The translations under genes and the position numbers were made by a program. From NCBI RefSeq assembly GCF_014651535.1, contig NZ_BMXB01000004.1, positions 66,477 through 130,476 on the forward strand: a stretch of DNA of 64,000 nt, in the 5' to 3' direction. Of this stretch, positions 45,313 to 53,900 are shown piece by piece (the stretch's first letter is position 1; every line of letters starts with the position of its first letter). Below the pieces are notes generated by a model. That model did not search any database and was not told the origin of the DNA. It was given only the letters and a program-made list of their open reading frames with translations. The DNA is from Salinimicrobium marinum (GTDB lineage Bacteria; Bacteroidota; Bacteroidia; Flavobacteriales; Flavobacteriaceae).

Positions 45313-45904
45313 ACAAATGTGGAGCAACGGCTTTTTGAAGGACGAAAGTTTGCTGGTCCCAAAAATTAACGATTTGTACAACCAAAAATCACAGTTGCTT
45401 ATAGAGAAGTTTAAACGTACCTACAGCATAGATAATAAGAGTATGATCCCGCTAGGATTGGCGTTTTTCGCAATTTCCGCTTTTTATGGATATTTACTTC
45501 TGGGTGTTTATTTAATGTTGCTTACACTCACTATGTTTTTCCTAAACAGGAAAAAGCTGAAAGAGTTGGAAAGCATTAGTATTGGTTCCAGTAGCTATGA
45601 ATATTTGTTGGAATACCGGCAAATGATCAAAAAAACAGTGACATTTTATACCAGGTTATTGGGTTTTGGGCTTCCGGTAATGGGAATGATAGGATATTAC
45701 CTCTATTTTAAAGACACACCAAAATTTCAGGAATTTTTAGGACAGGATTCAGGGGATAAAGTACTAATTGTTCTTGGAATAGGTATCATGTTGGCCATTA
45801 TAGGAGTGGGAGCGTATAAAATCACTACCCATTTCGTCTACGGTAGGTTCGTGAGGAAAATGGAAGAACTCATAAGAGATATGAAGGAATTGAGGGAAGA
45901 GTAA
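45296..45904 (+). CDS. Membrane protein coupled to ECF sigma gene
   Basis: 202-residue protein overlapping the sigma gene by 17 bp. A soluble N-terminal segment (MEKSIEQMWSNGFLKDES...) is followed by a helix pair (IPLGLAFFAISAFYGYLLLGVYLMLLTLTMFFL). A linker and two further helices (LLGFGLPVMGMIGYYLYF and VLIVLGIGIMLAIIGVGAY) follow, with a charged C-terminal tail. The short cytoplasmic N-terminus facing the sigma factor and the tight coupling suggest anti-sigma or sensor duty. I do not recognise the family. Confidence 0.72.
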   Translation: MEKSIEQMWSNGFLKDESLLVPKINDLYNQKSQLLIEKFKRTYSIDNKSMIPLGLAFFAISAFYGYLLLGVYLMLLTLTMFFLNRKKLKELESISIGSSSYEYLLEYRQMIKKTVTFYTRLLGFGLPVMGMIGYYLYFKDTPKFQEFLGQDSGDKVLIVLGIGIMLAIIGVGAYKITTHFVYGRFVRKMEELIRDMKELREE

Positions 45905-46136
45905 ATATGCTGTCTCCTATGGAGTAAAAGAAAGTGAAGCAGGATTCGAAATAATTGCAATTGAAACACTGAATTTTACTTATTGGCTACTTTTTTCCTC
46001 CATTTAAAAAGTGGCAACTAACACAGGCAAAGAAGAATGAGAAACCTGCTTTGTTTGAATTGATCTTCTGAAGCTAAAAAGCCACCATAACTGGAAACTG
46101 AGGTGAATTTTTCTTTTCTTTGTTCTTATTTTCAAT

Positions 46137-46793
46137 ATGGCAGTAGATCAAGAGTTATTGCATTTTCTGGAAGGTCAGTTGAGTCAACGCCGCAGAAATC
46201 TGTTTAAAAAAGTAATTGATAAACGAACTAATCATTTTACCGTTGCGACCCAGGATGTATATCAATTGCACAACACCAGTGCAGTTATAAGAAGTTGTGA
46301 TGTGTTTGGGGTGCAGAATGTTCATGTAGTGGAAGAGGTGAACCTTAAAAAGATCGATAGGGAAATCGCCATGGGAGCTCAAAAATGGGTGGATATCAAC
46401 AGGTATACAACTACGAAAGATTGTATTAAGAGTCTCCGCAAAAAAGGTTACAGGATCATTGCCACTTCGCCTCATGAAGGGAAGGCACTTCAGGAATTTG
46501 ATATAAATTCTCCGGCAGCCATTTTCTTCGGAACAGAAACAAACGGACTTTCTCCCGAGGTGCTGGAAGAAGCCGATGAGGCAATCCAGATCCCAATGGT
46601 GGGATTTACCGAAAGCCTGAATATTTCGGTTTCAGCAGCAATTATTTTGCAGGATCTAACCTCGAGATTGCGAAGTAGCGATTTGAACTGGCAGTTTTCA
46701 GAAGAAGAGAAATTACTAAAACGTTTTGATTGGGCAACTAAAAATATCAAAAATGCAGCTGAATTAATAGAACGCTTTCAGACATCACTTTAA
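46137..46793 (+). CDS. trmH: tRNA (guanosine-18-2'-O)-methyltransferase TrmH
   Basis: 218-residue SpoU/TrmH-type SPOUT methyltransferase adding 2'-O-methyl to G18 of tRNA. SPOUT motifs: NTSAVIRSCDVFGVQNVHVVEE (motif 1), FGTETNGLSPEVLEEAD (motif 2) and IPMVGFTESLNISVSAAIIL (motif 3, forming the SAM knot). The N-terminal VIDKRTNHFTVATQDVYQLHN matches TrmH rather than RlmB. It starts a short rightward pair with the SRPBCC gene after a 232-bp gap in which I see no gene or RNA. Confidence 0.9.
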   Translation: MAVDQELLHFLEGQLSQRRRNLFKKVIDKRTNHFTVATQDVYQLHNTSAVIRSCDVFGVQNVHVVEEVNLKKIDREIAMGAQKWVDINRYTTTKDCIKSLRKKGYRIIATSPHEGKALQEFDINSPAAIFFGTETNGLSPEVLEEADEAIQIPMVGFTESLNISVSAAIILQDLTSRLRSSDLNWQFSEEEKLLKRFDWATKNIKNAAELIERFQTSL

Positions 46794-46825
46794 TTCTATA
46801 CTTTTAGACCTCCCAACAGGAAAAT

Positions 46826-47362
46826 ATGACCCTATTCTTCTATATCATTATTGGAATGATCACCTTTGTGGCCTTCCTTCATGCCTGGTCAAAAAAACAA
46901 TACGATCTCAACCGGACCATTATTATTAACAAACCAAAACCTGAAGTATATGCCTATATACGACAACTCCAAAAACAACCATTGTGGATGGTGTGGTATC
47001 AGGAAAATCCAGAGGTAATCATTAAATACAAAGGAGAAGACGGTAAAATGGATGCGGCGTCTTACTGGAAAGGCAATAACAGAAATATAGGGGAAGGTAT
47101 CCAGAAGATCACGAAAGTGAAAGAAGGAAAAGTGCTTGAAATGCAACTTTTATTTTTAAAGCCATATAAAACATTGGCCCTGCAGTATTTTGGAGTAAAG
47201 GAAGTGGAACCAGAGAGAACAAAACTCATTTGGGGTGTACGGGGTGCACACAAATTTCCTGCCTCTGTATTCACAATTTTCTACGGTTTAGAAAGAGCTA
47301 TAGGAAAGGAATTTGAACAAGGGCTTAAGAATTTGAAGAACAACCTCGAAAACAGTAAGTAA
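46826..47362 (+). CDS. Membrane-anchored SRPBCC (START/Bet v1-like) protein
   Basis: 178-residue protein with one N-terminal membrane helix (LFFYIIIGMITFVAFLHAW) and a soluble SRPBCC-type domain: YDLNRTIIINKPKPEVYAYIRQLQKQPLWM is the usual start of polyketide-cyclase-like ligand-binding folds, and WGVRGAHKFPASVFTIFYGLERAIGKEFEQGLKNLK the usual end. It binds some hydrophobic ligand by family analogy; identity is unknown. It lies 32 bp after trmH and is followed by palindromic repeat B. Confidence 0.78.
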   Translation: MTLFFYIIIGMITFVAFLHAWSKKQYDLNRTIIINKPKPEVYAYIRQLQKQPLWMVWYQENPEVIIKYKGEDGKMDAASYWKGNNRNIGEGIQKITKVKEGKVLEMQLLFLKPYKTLALQYFGVKEVEPERTKLIWGVRGAHKFPASVFTIFYGLERAIGKEFEQGLKNLKNNLENSK

Positions 47363-47427
47363 AATGAAAGTTTGGTCCAAGAACATCATTGTGAGGTTCT
47401 CCACTTTTTCCTAAGTCCTTAATAAAA

Positions 47428-47567
47428 AGAGGCTGTTTAAAAAGCTTATATTCGTCCTTCTGAATTCATTTTCAGAATCTAATTATTCCGGTTTCCGGAA
47501 TTTTTTAGAACTTTAGATTCCCGAAGTTCGGGACAGGTTGACAAAAAATGCTTTTTAAACAGCCTCT
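47428..47567. repeat. 140-bp palindromic repeat, copy B (perfect 18-bp terminal inverted repeats)
   Basis: AGAGGCTGTTTAAAAAGC (47428-47445) is repeated exactly in inverted form at 47550-47567. The interior follows copy A at 42365: CGTCCTTCTGAATTCATTTTC, a central TTCCGG-TTT-CCGGAA hairpin (47486-47500), and an arm ending CAGGTTGAC. Relative to copy A the central stem has two compensating base-pair changes. It lies between convergent genes and may terminate both. Confidence 0.87.
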
Positions 47568-47595
47568 TCAATATTACATGTTCTCTTGAACTATC

Positions 47596-48351
47596 TTATC
47601 TGTTCAATAACTTGTATTCTTCATAACATCCGCTAATAGCATCCAGGATCTGGAGGTCATTGGCAGACTCCATAAAGTCTTTGGAATAATCACAACGCCG
47701 CAGGATTTCATCAATATCCATCCTGTTTACCTGAAGTAGGGCCATCAAGGTCTGCCTGTCAAATTTTGACTGCAGCAGGTTTCGTATTGCATCGTCATCT
47801 TTCATCTCTCGCAACTTTTTCATCTCCTTGGGTTTTTTTCCGAAGAGATTGTACAAAGCATCTGCCGGATTAAAAATGGCTCCAATCACCCTTGAAACTG
47901 CATTGGGACTATTATCGCCACCTTCATAACCAGTGTTCAAACCGGAAATGCTGTAGCGGTAATTCTCATAGATAGGGATGTTCCTGGCGTCAATTTCAAG
48001 GTATCCGGTTAATTGTACCGGCCGCACCACAACCTCCTCCAGGGCAATTCCCAGTTCGGTCATTTTTACTTTTACATCTCCAAAACGTTTCCAGTCATTT
48101 GTCACCCTTACCTGCAAAGATTTGAAACCCAGATAAGAAAAATACAGCGTATCATTGACGGCTGCCTTGATACGAAACTCTCCATCCTCATTCGTTATCG
48201 CACCAACCACCTGATTAAGGTTGACAATATGTGCGTTCTCAATAGGTACATCATTGGCAGCATTAAGTACTTTTCCCGATACCATAGTGGAATCCTGGCC
48301 GTAGGAAATAATGCTGAACAATAAAAAAAGAGGAATAAAAATGTATTTCAT
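47596..48351 (-). CDS. Exported protein with carboxypeptidase-regulatory-like domain
   Basis: 251-residue exported protein. The signal KYIFIPLFLLFSIISYG is followed by a CarboxypepD_reg-like beta-sandwich (VSGKVLNAANDVPIENAHIVNL ... DTLYFSYLGFKSLQVRV) at residues 20-105. The C-terminal 140 residues are helical (LFGKKPKEMKKLREMKDDDAIRNLLQSKF) with no recognised domain. It lacks a TonB plug or barrel, so it is a stand-alone member of this group common in flavobacteria. Function unknown. Confidence 0.85.
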   Translation of the reverse strand: MKYIFIPLFLLFSIISYGQDSTMVSGKVLNAANDVPIENAHIVNLNQVVGAITNEDGEFRIKAAVNDTLYFSYLGFKSLQVRVTNDWKRFGDVKVKMTELGIALEEVVVRPVQLTGYLEIDARNIPIYENYRYSISGLNTGYEGGDNSPNAVSRVIGAIFNPADALYNLFGKKPKEMKKLREMKDDDAIRNLLQSKFDRQTLMALLQVNRMDIDEILRRCDYSKDFMESANDLQILDAISGCYEEYKLLNR

Positions 48352-48430
48352 GGAAAAATTTCTTCGGCTTAAAAATAAAAATTAAGTAAGGAAAACCGTA
48401 CCAAAATGAAAATATCTTGAATTTTTTCCG

Positions 48431-50248
48431 CTATTTTTTGGATCTCCTTCTTTGAATGGAACTTTCGATATTACCGCTCCTTCCACCGCCTTTTTTGCTT
48501 TTTCCTGCATCAGAGGAATCAGAAGACCTTCTTCGTCCTTTTCCAGATGATGATGATGATTTGTCAAAACTTTTAGGCTTATCAAAACTTTTCCTTTTTT
48601 TACTGTCTCCGTCAAACTTGCGTCTTCCGCCGCCACCGCCACCGCCGCCACCTCTCGGTGAGCTTTTGGTGATCTCAACATTTACCTGGCGTCCCTGATA
48701 TTCGAAATCCTCGAAAGTAGCGATCACCTTGTCTTTAATTGCAGCATCTACATTAAAGAAAGAAAAGTTGTTTTTTACCTCGACACGGTTCACATCATCT
48801 CTTCCCAGCTCTAAAGTTTCCTTTAGAAAATCTTTCAGGCTCATCCAGTCAAAATCATCTTTTACCCCAACATTAATGAAGAAACGTGTGCTGTCTCCTG
48901 CATCCTGATAAGTGTCTCCGCTCGTTTTCGCATTAAGATCTGAAGCGTTGTTATAGTAATTAAAGAAACGGGTAAATTCAACTGAAAAGAATTTTTTAAT
49001 AAGCTCTTCTTTGCTGAAATCTTCCAGTACTTCGTTGATCCCGGGAAGGTAAGTATCAATCTCATGATTGATCTCGGTATTCTTGATTTGGTTTGCCAGG
49101 TGGAATAACTGCACTTCACAGATCTCCATTCCGTCAGGAATTTCCTTTTTCTCAAAAGTCTGGCCAATGATGCGTTCAATTCCTTTGATCTTCCTCACTT
49201 CGCTCTTTGCAGCGATCACCATGGAAACTCCGCTTTTTCCAGCTCTTCCGGTACGGCCACTTCGGTGGGTGTAGATCTCAGGCTCGTCTGGTAATTGGTA
49301 ATGGATTACGTGCGTAATGTCATCTACATCAATTCCTCGGGCAGCAACATCAGTAGCAACTAGTGTCTGAATTTGACGTGCCCTGAAGCTCTTCATCACA
49401 AGGTCACGCTGATTCTGACTTAAATCTCCGTGTAATGCAGCAGCGTTGTAGCCGTCTTCGATCAATTGTTCTGCAACTTTCTGAGTATCTCTTTTGGTTC
49501 TGCAAAAAACCACAGAGAAGATATCAGGATTTGCATCAGATAATCTTTTTAAAGCTGCATAACGGTCTCTGGCATTAACAACATAGTATTCATGAGATAC
49601 ATTGGAAGTACTTTTGTTTTTGGTACCAACAGTAATCTCCACAGGGTTGTTCATGAATTTTTTAGCAATGACAGATACTTCTTTTGGCATAGTAGCCGAA
49701 AACAGCCAGGTGCTTTTTTCTTTAGGAGTATGCGATAAAATCGCAGTGATATCCTCAAAGAATCCCATGTTAAGCATTTCATCTGCTTCATCCAGCACGC
49801 AGTAATCAATAGAAGAAATGTCTACCAGTCTTCTGTTCACCATATCCTGCATACGTCCCGGAGTGGCCACGATGATTTGTGCTCCTCTTTTTATCTGGTT
49901 TGCCTGGTCTGTAATACTGGCACCACCATAAATGGCAACCGTGTTTAAACCTCTGGCATACTTGGAATAATTCTGTAATTCGTTGGTGATTTGTAAACAT
50001 AGTTCCCGAGTTGGAGAAAGAATTAATCCCTGGGTCTTTTTGCTGTCTATGTTTATTTTTTGGATAAGCGGAAAACCAAATGCTGCGGTTTTTCCGGTTC
50101 CGGTTTGGGCAAGAGCAACCATATCGGTCTCCTCCTGCAGTAAAATAGGTATTGCTTTTTCTTGTACTTCACTAGGCTCGGTAAAGCCCATGTCTTCAAT
50201 AGCCTTCAATAAGGCGGTATTCAATCCTAATAATTCAAATTTGTTCAT
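48431..50248 (-). CDS. DEAD-box ATP-dependent RNA helicase with RNA-binding C-terminus
   Basis: 605-residue helicase of the DeaD/CshA class. Motifs in order: Q-motif FTEPSEVQEKAIP, motif I AQTGTGKTAA, Ia SPTRELCLQ, II DEAD, III SATMP, V TDVAARGIDV and VI HRSGRTGRAG. A DbpA-like RNA-binding domain near residues 470-545 is followed by a low-complexity tail of a glycine run and RR/KK/S clusters (GGGRRKFDG, SSSSGKGRRRSS) that probably binds RNA. It likely acts in ribosome assembly and cold adaptation. A -7 element lies upstream at 50266-50273. Confidence 0.95.
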   Translation of the reverse strand: MNKFELLGLNTALLKAIEDMGFTEPSEVQEKAIPILLQEETDMVALAQTGTGKTAAFGFPLIQKINIDSKKTQGLILSPTRELCLQITNELQNYSKYARGLNTVAIYGGASITDQANQIKRGAQIIVATPGRMQDMVNRRLVDISSIDYCVLDEADEMLNMGFFEDITAILSHTPKEKSTWLFSATMPKEVSVIAKKFMNNPVEITVGTKNKSTSNVSHEYYVVNARDRYAALKRLSDANPDIFSVVFCRTKRDTQKVAEQLIEDGYNAAALHGDLSQNQRDLVMKSFRARQIQTLVATDVAARGIDVDDITHVIHYQLPDEPEIYTHRSGRTGRAGKSGVSMVIAAKSEVRKIKGIERIIGQTFEKKEIPDGMEICEVQLFHLANQIKNTEINHEIDTYLPGINEVLEDFSKEELIKKFFSVEFTRFFNYYNNASDLNAKTSGDTYQDAGDSTRFFINVGVKDDFDWMSLKDFLKETLELGRDDVNRVEVKNNFSFFNVDAAIKDKVIATFEDFEYQGRQVNVEITKSSPRGGGGGGGGGRRKFDGDSKKRKSFDKPKSFDKSSSSSGKGRRRSSDSSDAGKSKKGGGRSGNIESSIQRRRSKK

Positions 50249-50265
50249 ATAGATATAATAAGTTG

Positions 50266-50273
50266 CAAAGGTA
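50266..50273 (-). promoter_or_regulatory. -7 promoter element of the DEAD-box helicase gene
   Basis: Read leftward the bases are TACCTTTG, an exact TAnnTTTG match, 17 bp before the helicase ATG at 50248. Confidence 0.5.
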
Positions 50274-50323
50274 CGGATAAGTTAGCAGCTTATTAGATAA
50301 AACTTTAGCGAATAAAAAAGACC

Positions 50324-50944
50324 TTATTTTGACAGGTAATCGATCAATTCACGCATGGCTTTACTACGATGACTTAGCTGGGATTTTTCTTTTAAAGTCA
50401 TTTCTGCAAATGTTTTGTCAAATCCATCGGGTTGGAAGACAGGATCATAACCAAATCCATGCGATCCTCTTTTCGCTGTAGTGATACTTCCCGTACAAAT
50501 TCCTGTAAAAAGAATTTCATGTCCATTCATGTTAAGTGCGATCACAGTTTTAAACCGGGCTCTTCGGTTTTGCTGCCCCTCCATCTCCTTTAAAAGTTTT
50601 TGAACATTGGCTTCGTCGTTCTTCTCTTCTCCGGCATAACGGGCAGAATAAACCCCGGGTGCTCCATCTAAAGCTTCTACCATAAGCCCCGTGTCGTCGG
50701 CAAAACAATCATACCCTAATTGATTTTTTACGAAATCTGCTTTTAAGATGGCATTTCCGTCTATGGTGTCGGCAGTTTCAGGGATATCTTCGGTGTGGTT
50801 GATATCCTTCAGGCAAAGAAGTTTGATGTTTTCAGGAAGCATGACCTGGATTTCTTCCATCTTGTTCCGGTTTTGGGTGGCAAAGACGAGTTCCAGTTTG
50901 GTGATTTCTTTTGTGCTCATATTATTTATGGTGGTAGGGTTCAT
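50324..50944 (-). CDS. rdgB: XTP/dITP diphosphatase (RdgB/HAM1)
   Basis: House-cleaning pyrophosphatase hydrolysing non-canonical purine triphosphates (dITP, XTP). Motifs: VFATQNRNKMEEI at the N-terminus, FADDTGLMVEALDGAPGVYSARYAG (active site) and GSHGFGYDPVFQPDG. The frame from 50944 gives 206 residues. An ATG at 50920 (STKEITKLELVFATQN) gives 198, nearer the usual length, and would avoid most of the overlap with rlmH. It follows rlmH on the same strand. Confidence 0.94.
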   Translation of the reverse strand: MNPTTINNMSTKEITKLELVFATQNRNKMEEIQVMLPENIKLLCLKDINHTEDIPETADTIDGNAILKADFVKNQLGYDCFADDTGLMVEALDGAPGVYSARYAGEEKNDEANVQKLLKEMEGQQNRRARFKTVIALNMNGHEILFTGICTGSITTAKRGSHGFGYDPVFQPDGFDKTFAEMTLKEKSQLSHRSKAMRELIDYLSK

Positions 50945-51395
50945 TTTTAAGAATGGTGAATGCCCGGTACAGCTGCTCTACAAAGAACAGACGTACCATT
51001 TGATGGGAAAAAGTCATTTTTGACAAAGAAAGTTTACTTTGAGCCCGGCTATAGACCTCTTCAGAAAATCCATAGGGCCCGCCAATCACGAAAATTAGTT
51101 GTTTCATGCCGCTGTTTAAGCGCTTCTGAATATATTCTGAAAAACCTTCTGAAGAAAATTGTTTTCCATTTTCGTCAAGCAGTACTAAAAAATCTGAAGG
51201 AGCTATCTTGTCTAATATTAATTTTCCTTCCTTTGTTTTTTGTTGCTCGGTATCCAGGTGTTTGGTCTTTTTAAGATCGGGGATGACTTCAAATTCAAAT
51301 TTGTTGTAGTGGCCCAGCCTGTTTACATAAGTGTCGATAAGGTTTTTAAGTGCAGTATCATCGGTTTTTCCTATGCTGAGCAATTTTATCGTCAT
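50922..51395 (-). CDS. rlmH: 23S rRNA pseudouridine-1915 N3-methyltransferase RlmH
   Basis: 157-residue SPOUT methyltransferase acting on pseudouridine 1915 in helix 69 of 23S rRNA. The C-terminal knot motif FVIGGPYGFSEEVYSRAQSKLSLSKMTFSHQMVRLFFVEQLYRAF is characteristic, here noted at residues 102-147. The N-terminal KLLSIGKTDD start is typical. Full family length. It is divergent from nadC (50 bp) and first in the rlmH-rdgB pair. Confidence 0.96.
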   Translation of the reverse strand: MTIKLLSIGKTDDTALKNLIDTYVNRLGHYNKFEFEVIPDLKKTKHLDTEQQKTKEGKLILDKIAPSDFLVLLDENGKQFSSEGFSEYIQKRLNSGMKQLIFVIGGPYGFSEEVYSRAQSKLSLSKMTFSHQMVRLFFVEQLYRAFTILKNEPYHHK

Positions 51396-51445
51396 GCTGT
51401 TAAATTAGTGTTTACTTTGTAACTTTAGCAAAAATAACGACTCCA

Positions 51446-52303
51446 ATGATTTCAAAAGAACAATTTGAGAAGGAAATTGAATTAATTATTGAAAATGCCA
51501 TTCGGGAAGATGTTGGTCCCGGAGATCATAGTTCCCTCGCCTGTATACCTCAAAATGCCACCGGAAAAGCAAAATTACTGGTAAAAGATGAAGGCATCCT
51601 CGCCGGAGTGGAATTTGCAAAACAGGTTTTTGAACGTGTGGATTCTTCTTTGCAGATGGAGATTGTGATCAATGACGGAGAAAAAATTAAATCTAAAGAT
51701 ATTGTTTTTTATGTAGAAGGCTCTTCTCAGTCCATTCTTAAAGCAGAACGTCTTGTACTGAATGCCATGCAACGCATGAGTGCCATTGCGACCAAAACCA
51801 AAACATTTGTGGATAAACTGGAGGGGACCAAGGCCAAGATCCTGGATACCCGAAAAACCACTCCCGGAATTCGTGCCCTGGAAAAATGGGCCGTGAAAAT
51901 AGGGGGTGGTGAAAATCACCGGTTCGCTTTGTATGATATGATTATGTTAAAGGACAATCATATCGATTTTGCAGGCGGTGTCAAACCAGCCATTAGAAAG
52001 ACCCTGGATTACCTAAGGGAAAATGATCTTGACCTAAAGATAATTGTGGAGGCCCGTAATATGTCAGAGATTCGAAGTATTCTTGAAATGGAAGGCGTTC
52101 ATCGTATTTTAATCGACAACTTTAATTATGAAGACACTAAAAAAGCTGTACAACTTATAGACGGAAAATGCCAGACTGAATCCAGCGGAGGGATCACTTT
52201 GGAAAGTGCCCGAAAATATGCAGAATGTGGGGTGGATTATATTTCCAGCGGGGCATTGACCCATTCGGTTTACAATCTGGATTTGAGCTTAAAGGCAATG
52301 TAA
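51446..52303 (+). CDS. nadC: Nicotinate-nucleotide diphosphorylase (carboxylating)
   Basis: 285-residue quinolinate phosphoribosyltransferase, making nicotinate mononucleotide in de novo NAD synthesis. Motifs: ILDTRKTTPGIRALEKWAVKIGGGENHRFALYDMIMLKDNHI (residues about 131-172), substrate- and PRPP-binding, and SSGGITLESARKYAECGVDYISSGALTHS at the C-terminus. Normal length. It is followed 3 bp later by the YihY gene. Confidence 0.97.
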   Translation: MISKEQFEKEIELIIENAIREDVGPGDHSSLACIPQNATGKAKLLVKDEGILAGVEFAKQVFERVDSSLQMEIVINDGEKIKSKDIVFYVEGSSQSILKAERLVLNAMQRMSAIATKTKTFVDKLEGTKAKILDTRKTTPGIRALEKWAVKIGGGENHRFALYDMIMLKDNHIDFAGGVKPAIRKTLDYLRENDLDLKIIVEARNMSEIRSILEMEGVHRILIDNFNYEDTKKAVQLIDGKCQTESSGGITLESARKYAECGVDYISSGALTHSVYNLDLSLKAM

Positions 52304-52306
52304 TAA

Positions 52307-53218
52307 ATGGCAAAAAAGGCAGAATCTAAAACAAAGGCTTTAAAAGAGTGGTGGGTCCGCAATACAAAAGCTGTTATTCTGCCGGGCCTTGAAGGTCTTA
52401 CTCTGTATGATCTTCTGGTAATTTTCTACGGTGGAATTTTAAAGGGAACCTTTTCAACTCGTGCCAGTGCAATTGCCTTCAGCTTCTTTATGGCGGTATT
52501 TCCGTTTTTGCTTTTTATCCTGAACCTTATTCCTTTTATTACTTTTATTGATGATTTTCAGATAGAGTTTCTTTATTTCATGGATTCTCTTTTACCTCCC
52601 GAAACTTCAGAGTTTTTTGATAGTATCTTTGAAGATATTGCTGCAAAACGAAGAGGAGGATTATTGTCTTTTGTATTTATTCTTTCGGTGTTTCTAATGG
52701 CGAACGGGGTGAATGCCATCTTCACAGGATTTGAATTTTCTTATCACACCAAAATAAATCGTTCCATAATTAGGCAGTATATCATTGCCGTGGGAATTTC
52801 CATTATACTGGCAATTTTGCTCCTCACAGTGGTGGTGGTAAACTTGTATTTAACCTATATCATGGAAGACCTGAAATCTGTGGGTGTGGTTTCGAACGCG
52901 GTGTTATGGGCAAATATTGGCAGGTATTTAATGTTTGTGATGATGATCTATATAAGTGTCGCAACGCTCTATTATTTCGGAACAAAAGAAGGCCGCCTTT
53001 CCCGTTTCTTTTCAATAGGTGCGTTTTTCACTACCATCCTTATTGTGATCATGACCTATCTCTTTGGGATTTACATAGAACATTTTTCTTCTTATAATGA
53101 GCTTTATGGCTCGATTGGTGCATTGCTTATATTTATGGTGTATATATGGATAAATTCTAATATATTGTTGCTCGGTTTTGAACTTAATGCATCATTAATC
53201 AAACTTAGAAAGAAATAA
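52307..53218 (+). CDS. YihY/BrkB family inner-membrane protein
   Basis: 303-residue polytopic protein of the YihY family (once called virulence factor BrkB; E. coli YihY was formerly mistaken for RNase BN). Conserved: TRASAIAFSFFMAVFPFLLFILNLIPF, GGLLSFVFILSVFLMANGVNAIFTGFE, and the C-terminal YGSIGALLIFMVYIWINSNILLLGFELNA. About six helices. The transport role is unproven. It is co-transcribed with nadC and the chalcone-isomerase-like gene. Confidence 0.9.
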   Translation: MAKKAESKTKALKEWWVRNTKAVILPGLEGLTLYDLLVIFYGGILKGTFSTRASAIAFSFFMAVFPFLLFILNLIPFITFIDDFQIEFLYFMDSLLPPETSEFFDSIFEDIAAKRRGGLLSFVFILSVFLMANGVNAIFTGFEFSYHTKINRSIIRQYIIAVGISIILAILLLTVVVVNLYLTYIMEDLKSVGVVSNAVLWANIGRYLMFVMMIYISVATLYYFGTKEGRLSRFFSIGAFFTTILIVIMTYLFGIYIEHFSSYNELYGSIGALLIFMVYIWINSNILLLGFELNASLIKLRKK

Positions 53219-53239
53219 TCTAATTCAATTCTCAAAATT

Positions 53240-53803
53240 ATGAAAAACCTGTTTTTACTATTTTCTGCTGTATTTTTTGTAGCTGTTTCTACAGCACAAA
53301 CCAAAGTAGGCGGCATAACAATGCCAAATACTGAAACTTATAAAAATCACAAGCTGGTATTGAACGGCAGTGGCGTTCGTGAAAAAATGTGGATTGACCT
53401 TTATGCTGCAGGCCTTTACCTTAACCAGAAAAATGGTGATGCCGCTAGTATATTGAACAGCGATGAACCTATGGCTATTAAATTGCATATTGTGTCGAAA
53501 TTGATAAGTAGTGATAAGATGGTAGATGCGGTAACTGAGGGATTTGAAAATTCCACAAAAGGTAATACTGCGCCAATCCAAAAGGAAATTAATCAAATTT
53601 TAGGCTATTTTAAAGAAGACATCAAGAAGAATGATGTTTTTGACTTGGTGTATCTTCCCTCCGAAGGTGGTGTGGTAGCTTATAAAAATGGAGAAGAAAA
53701 AGGAGTTATTAAAGGAATGGAATTCAAAAAGGGGCTTTTTGGGATTTGGTTGTCTAACCGTCCTGCAGATGACGGATTAAGAGGTGATCTTCTGGGGAAG
53801 TAA
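53240..53803 (+). CDS. Exported chalcone-isomerase-like protein
   Basis: 187-residue exported protein (signal KNLFLLFSAVFFVAVSTAQ) with a chalcone-isomerase-like fold: LVLNGSGVREKMWIDLYAAGLYL near the N-terminus and GVIKGMEFKKGLFGIWLSNRPADDGLRGDLLG at the end. Bacterial members lack known flavonoid substrates and are thought to bind fatty acids or haem-like ligands; here the function is unknown. It follows the YihY gene by 21 bp and is closed by a terminator at 53833-53862. Confidence 0.88.
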   Translation: MKNLFLLFSAVFFVAVSTAQTKVGGITMPNTETYKNHKLVLNGSGVREKMWIDLYAAGLYLNQKNGDAASILNSDEPMAIKLHIVSKLISSDKMVDAVTEGFENSTKGNTAPIQKEINQILGYFKEDIKKNDVFDLVYLPSEGGVVAYKNGEEKGVIKGMEFKKGLFGIWLSNRPADDGLRGDLLGK

Positions 53804-53832
53804 ACCTTTTTCTGTAATAAAATTATGATGAA

Positions 53833-53862
53833 GCCACTCTTTTAAGGGTGGTTTTCTTTTTT
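53833..53862 (+). terminator. Intrinsic terminator after the nadC-yihY-CHI operon
   Basis: CCACTC, a six-base TTTTAA loop region, then GGGTGG (one G-T pair) followed by TTTTCTTTTTT. Confidence 0.65.
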
Positions 53863-53900
53863 ATGCTGAAAGAATTATATTTTTGCTGAAAACCCACTGA

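Noticed and set aside
45905-46136. Possible tRNA or small RNA in the 232-bp gap before trmH
   Set aside because: No cloverleaf arms, no TTCGANNC-type T-loop with matching stems, and no conserved RNA motif could be recognised.
48601-48660. CGC/GCC-rich run as a simple-sequence repeat or CRISPR-like array
   Set aside because: It is the codon run for the glycine stretch in the helicase tail; there are no spacers or regular repeats, and no CRISPR array exists in the window.
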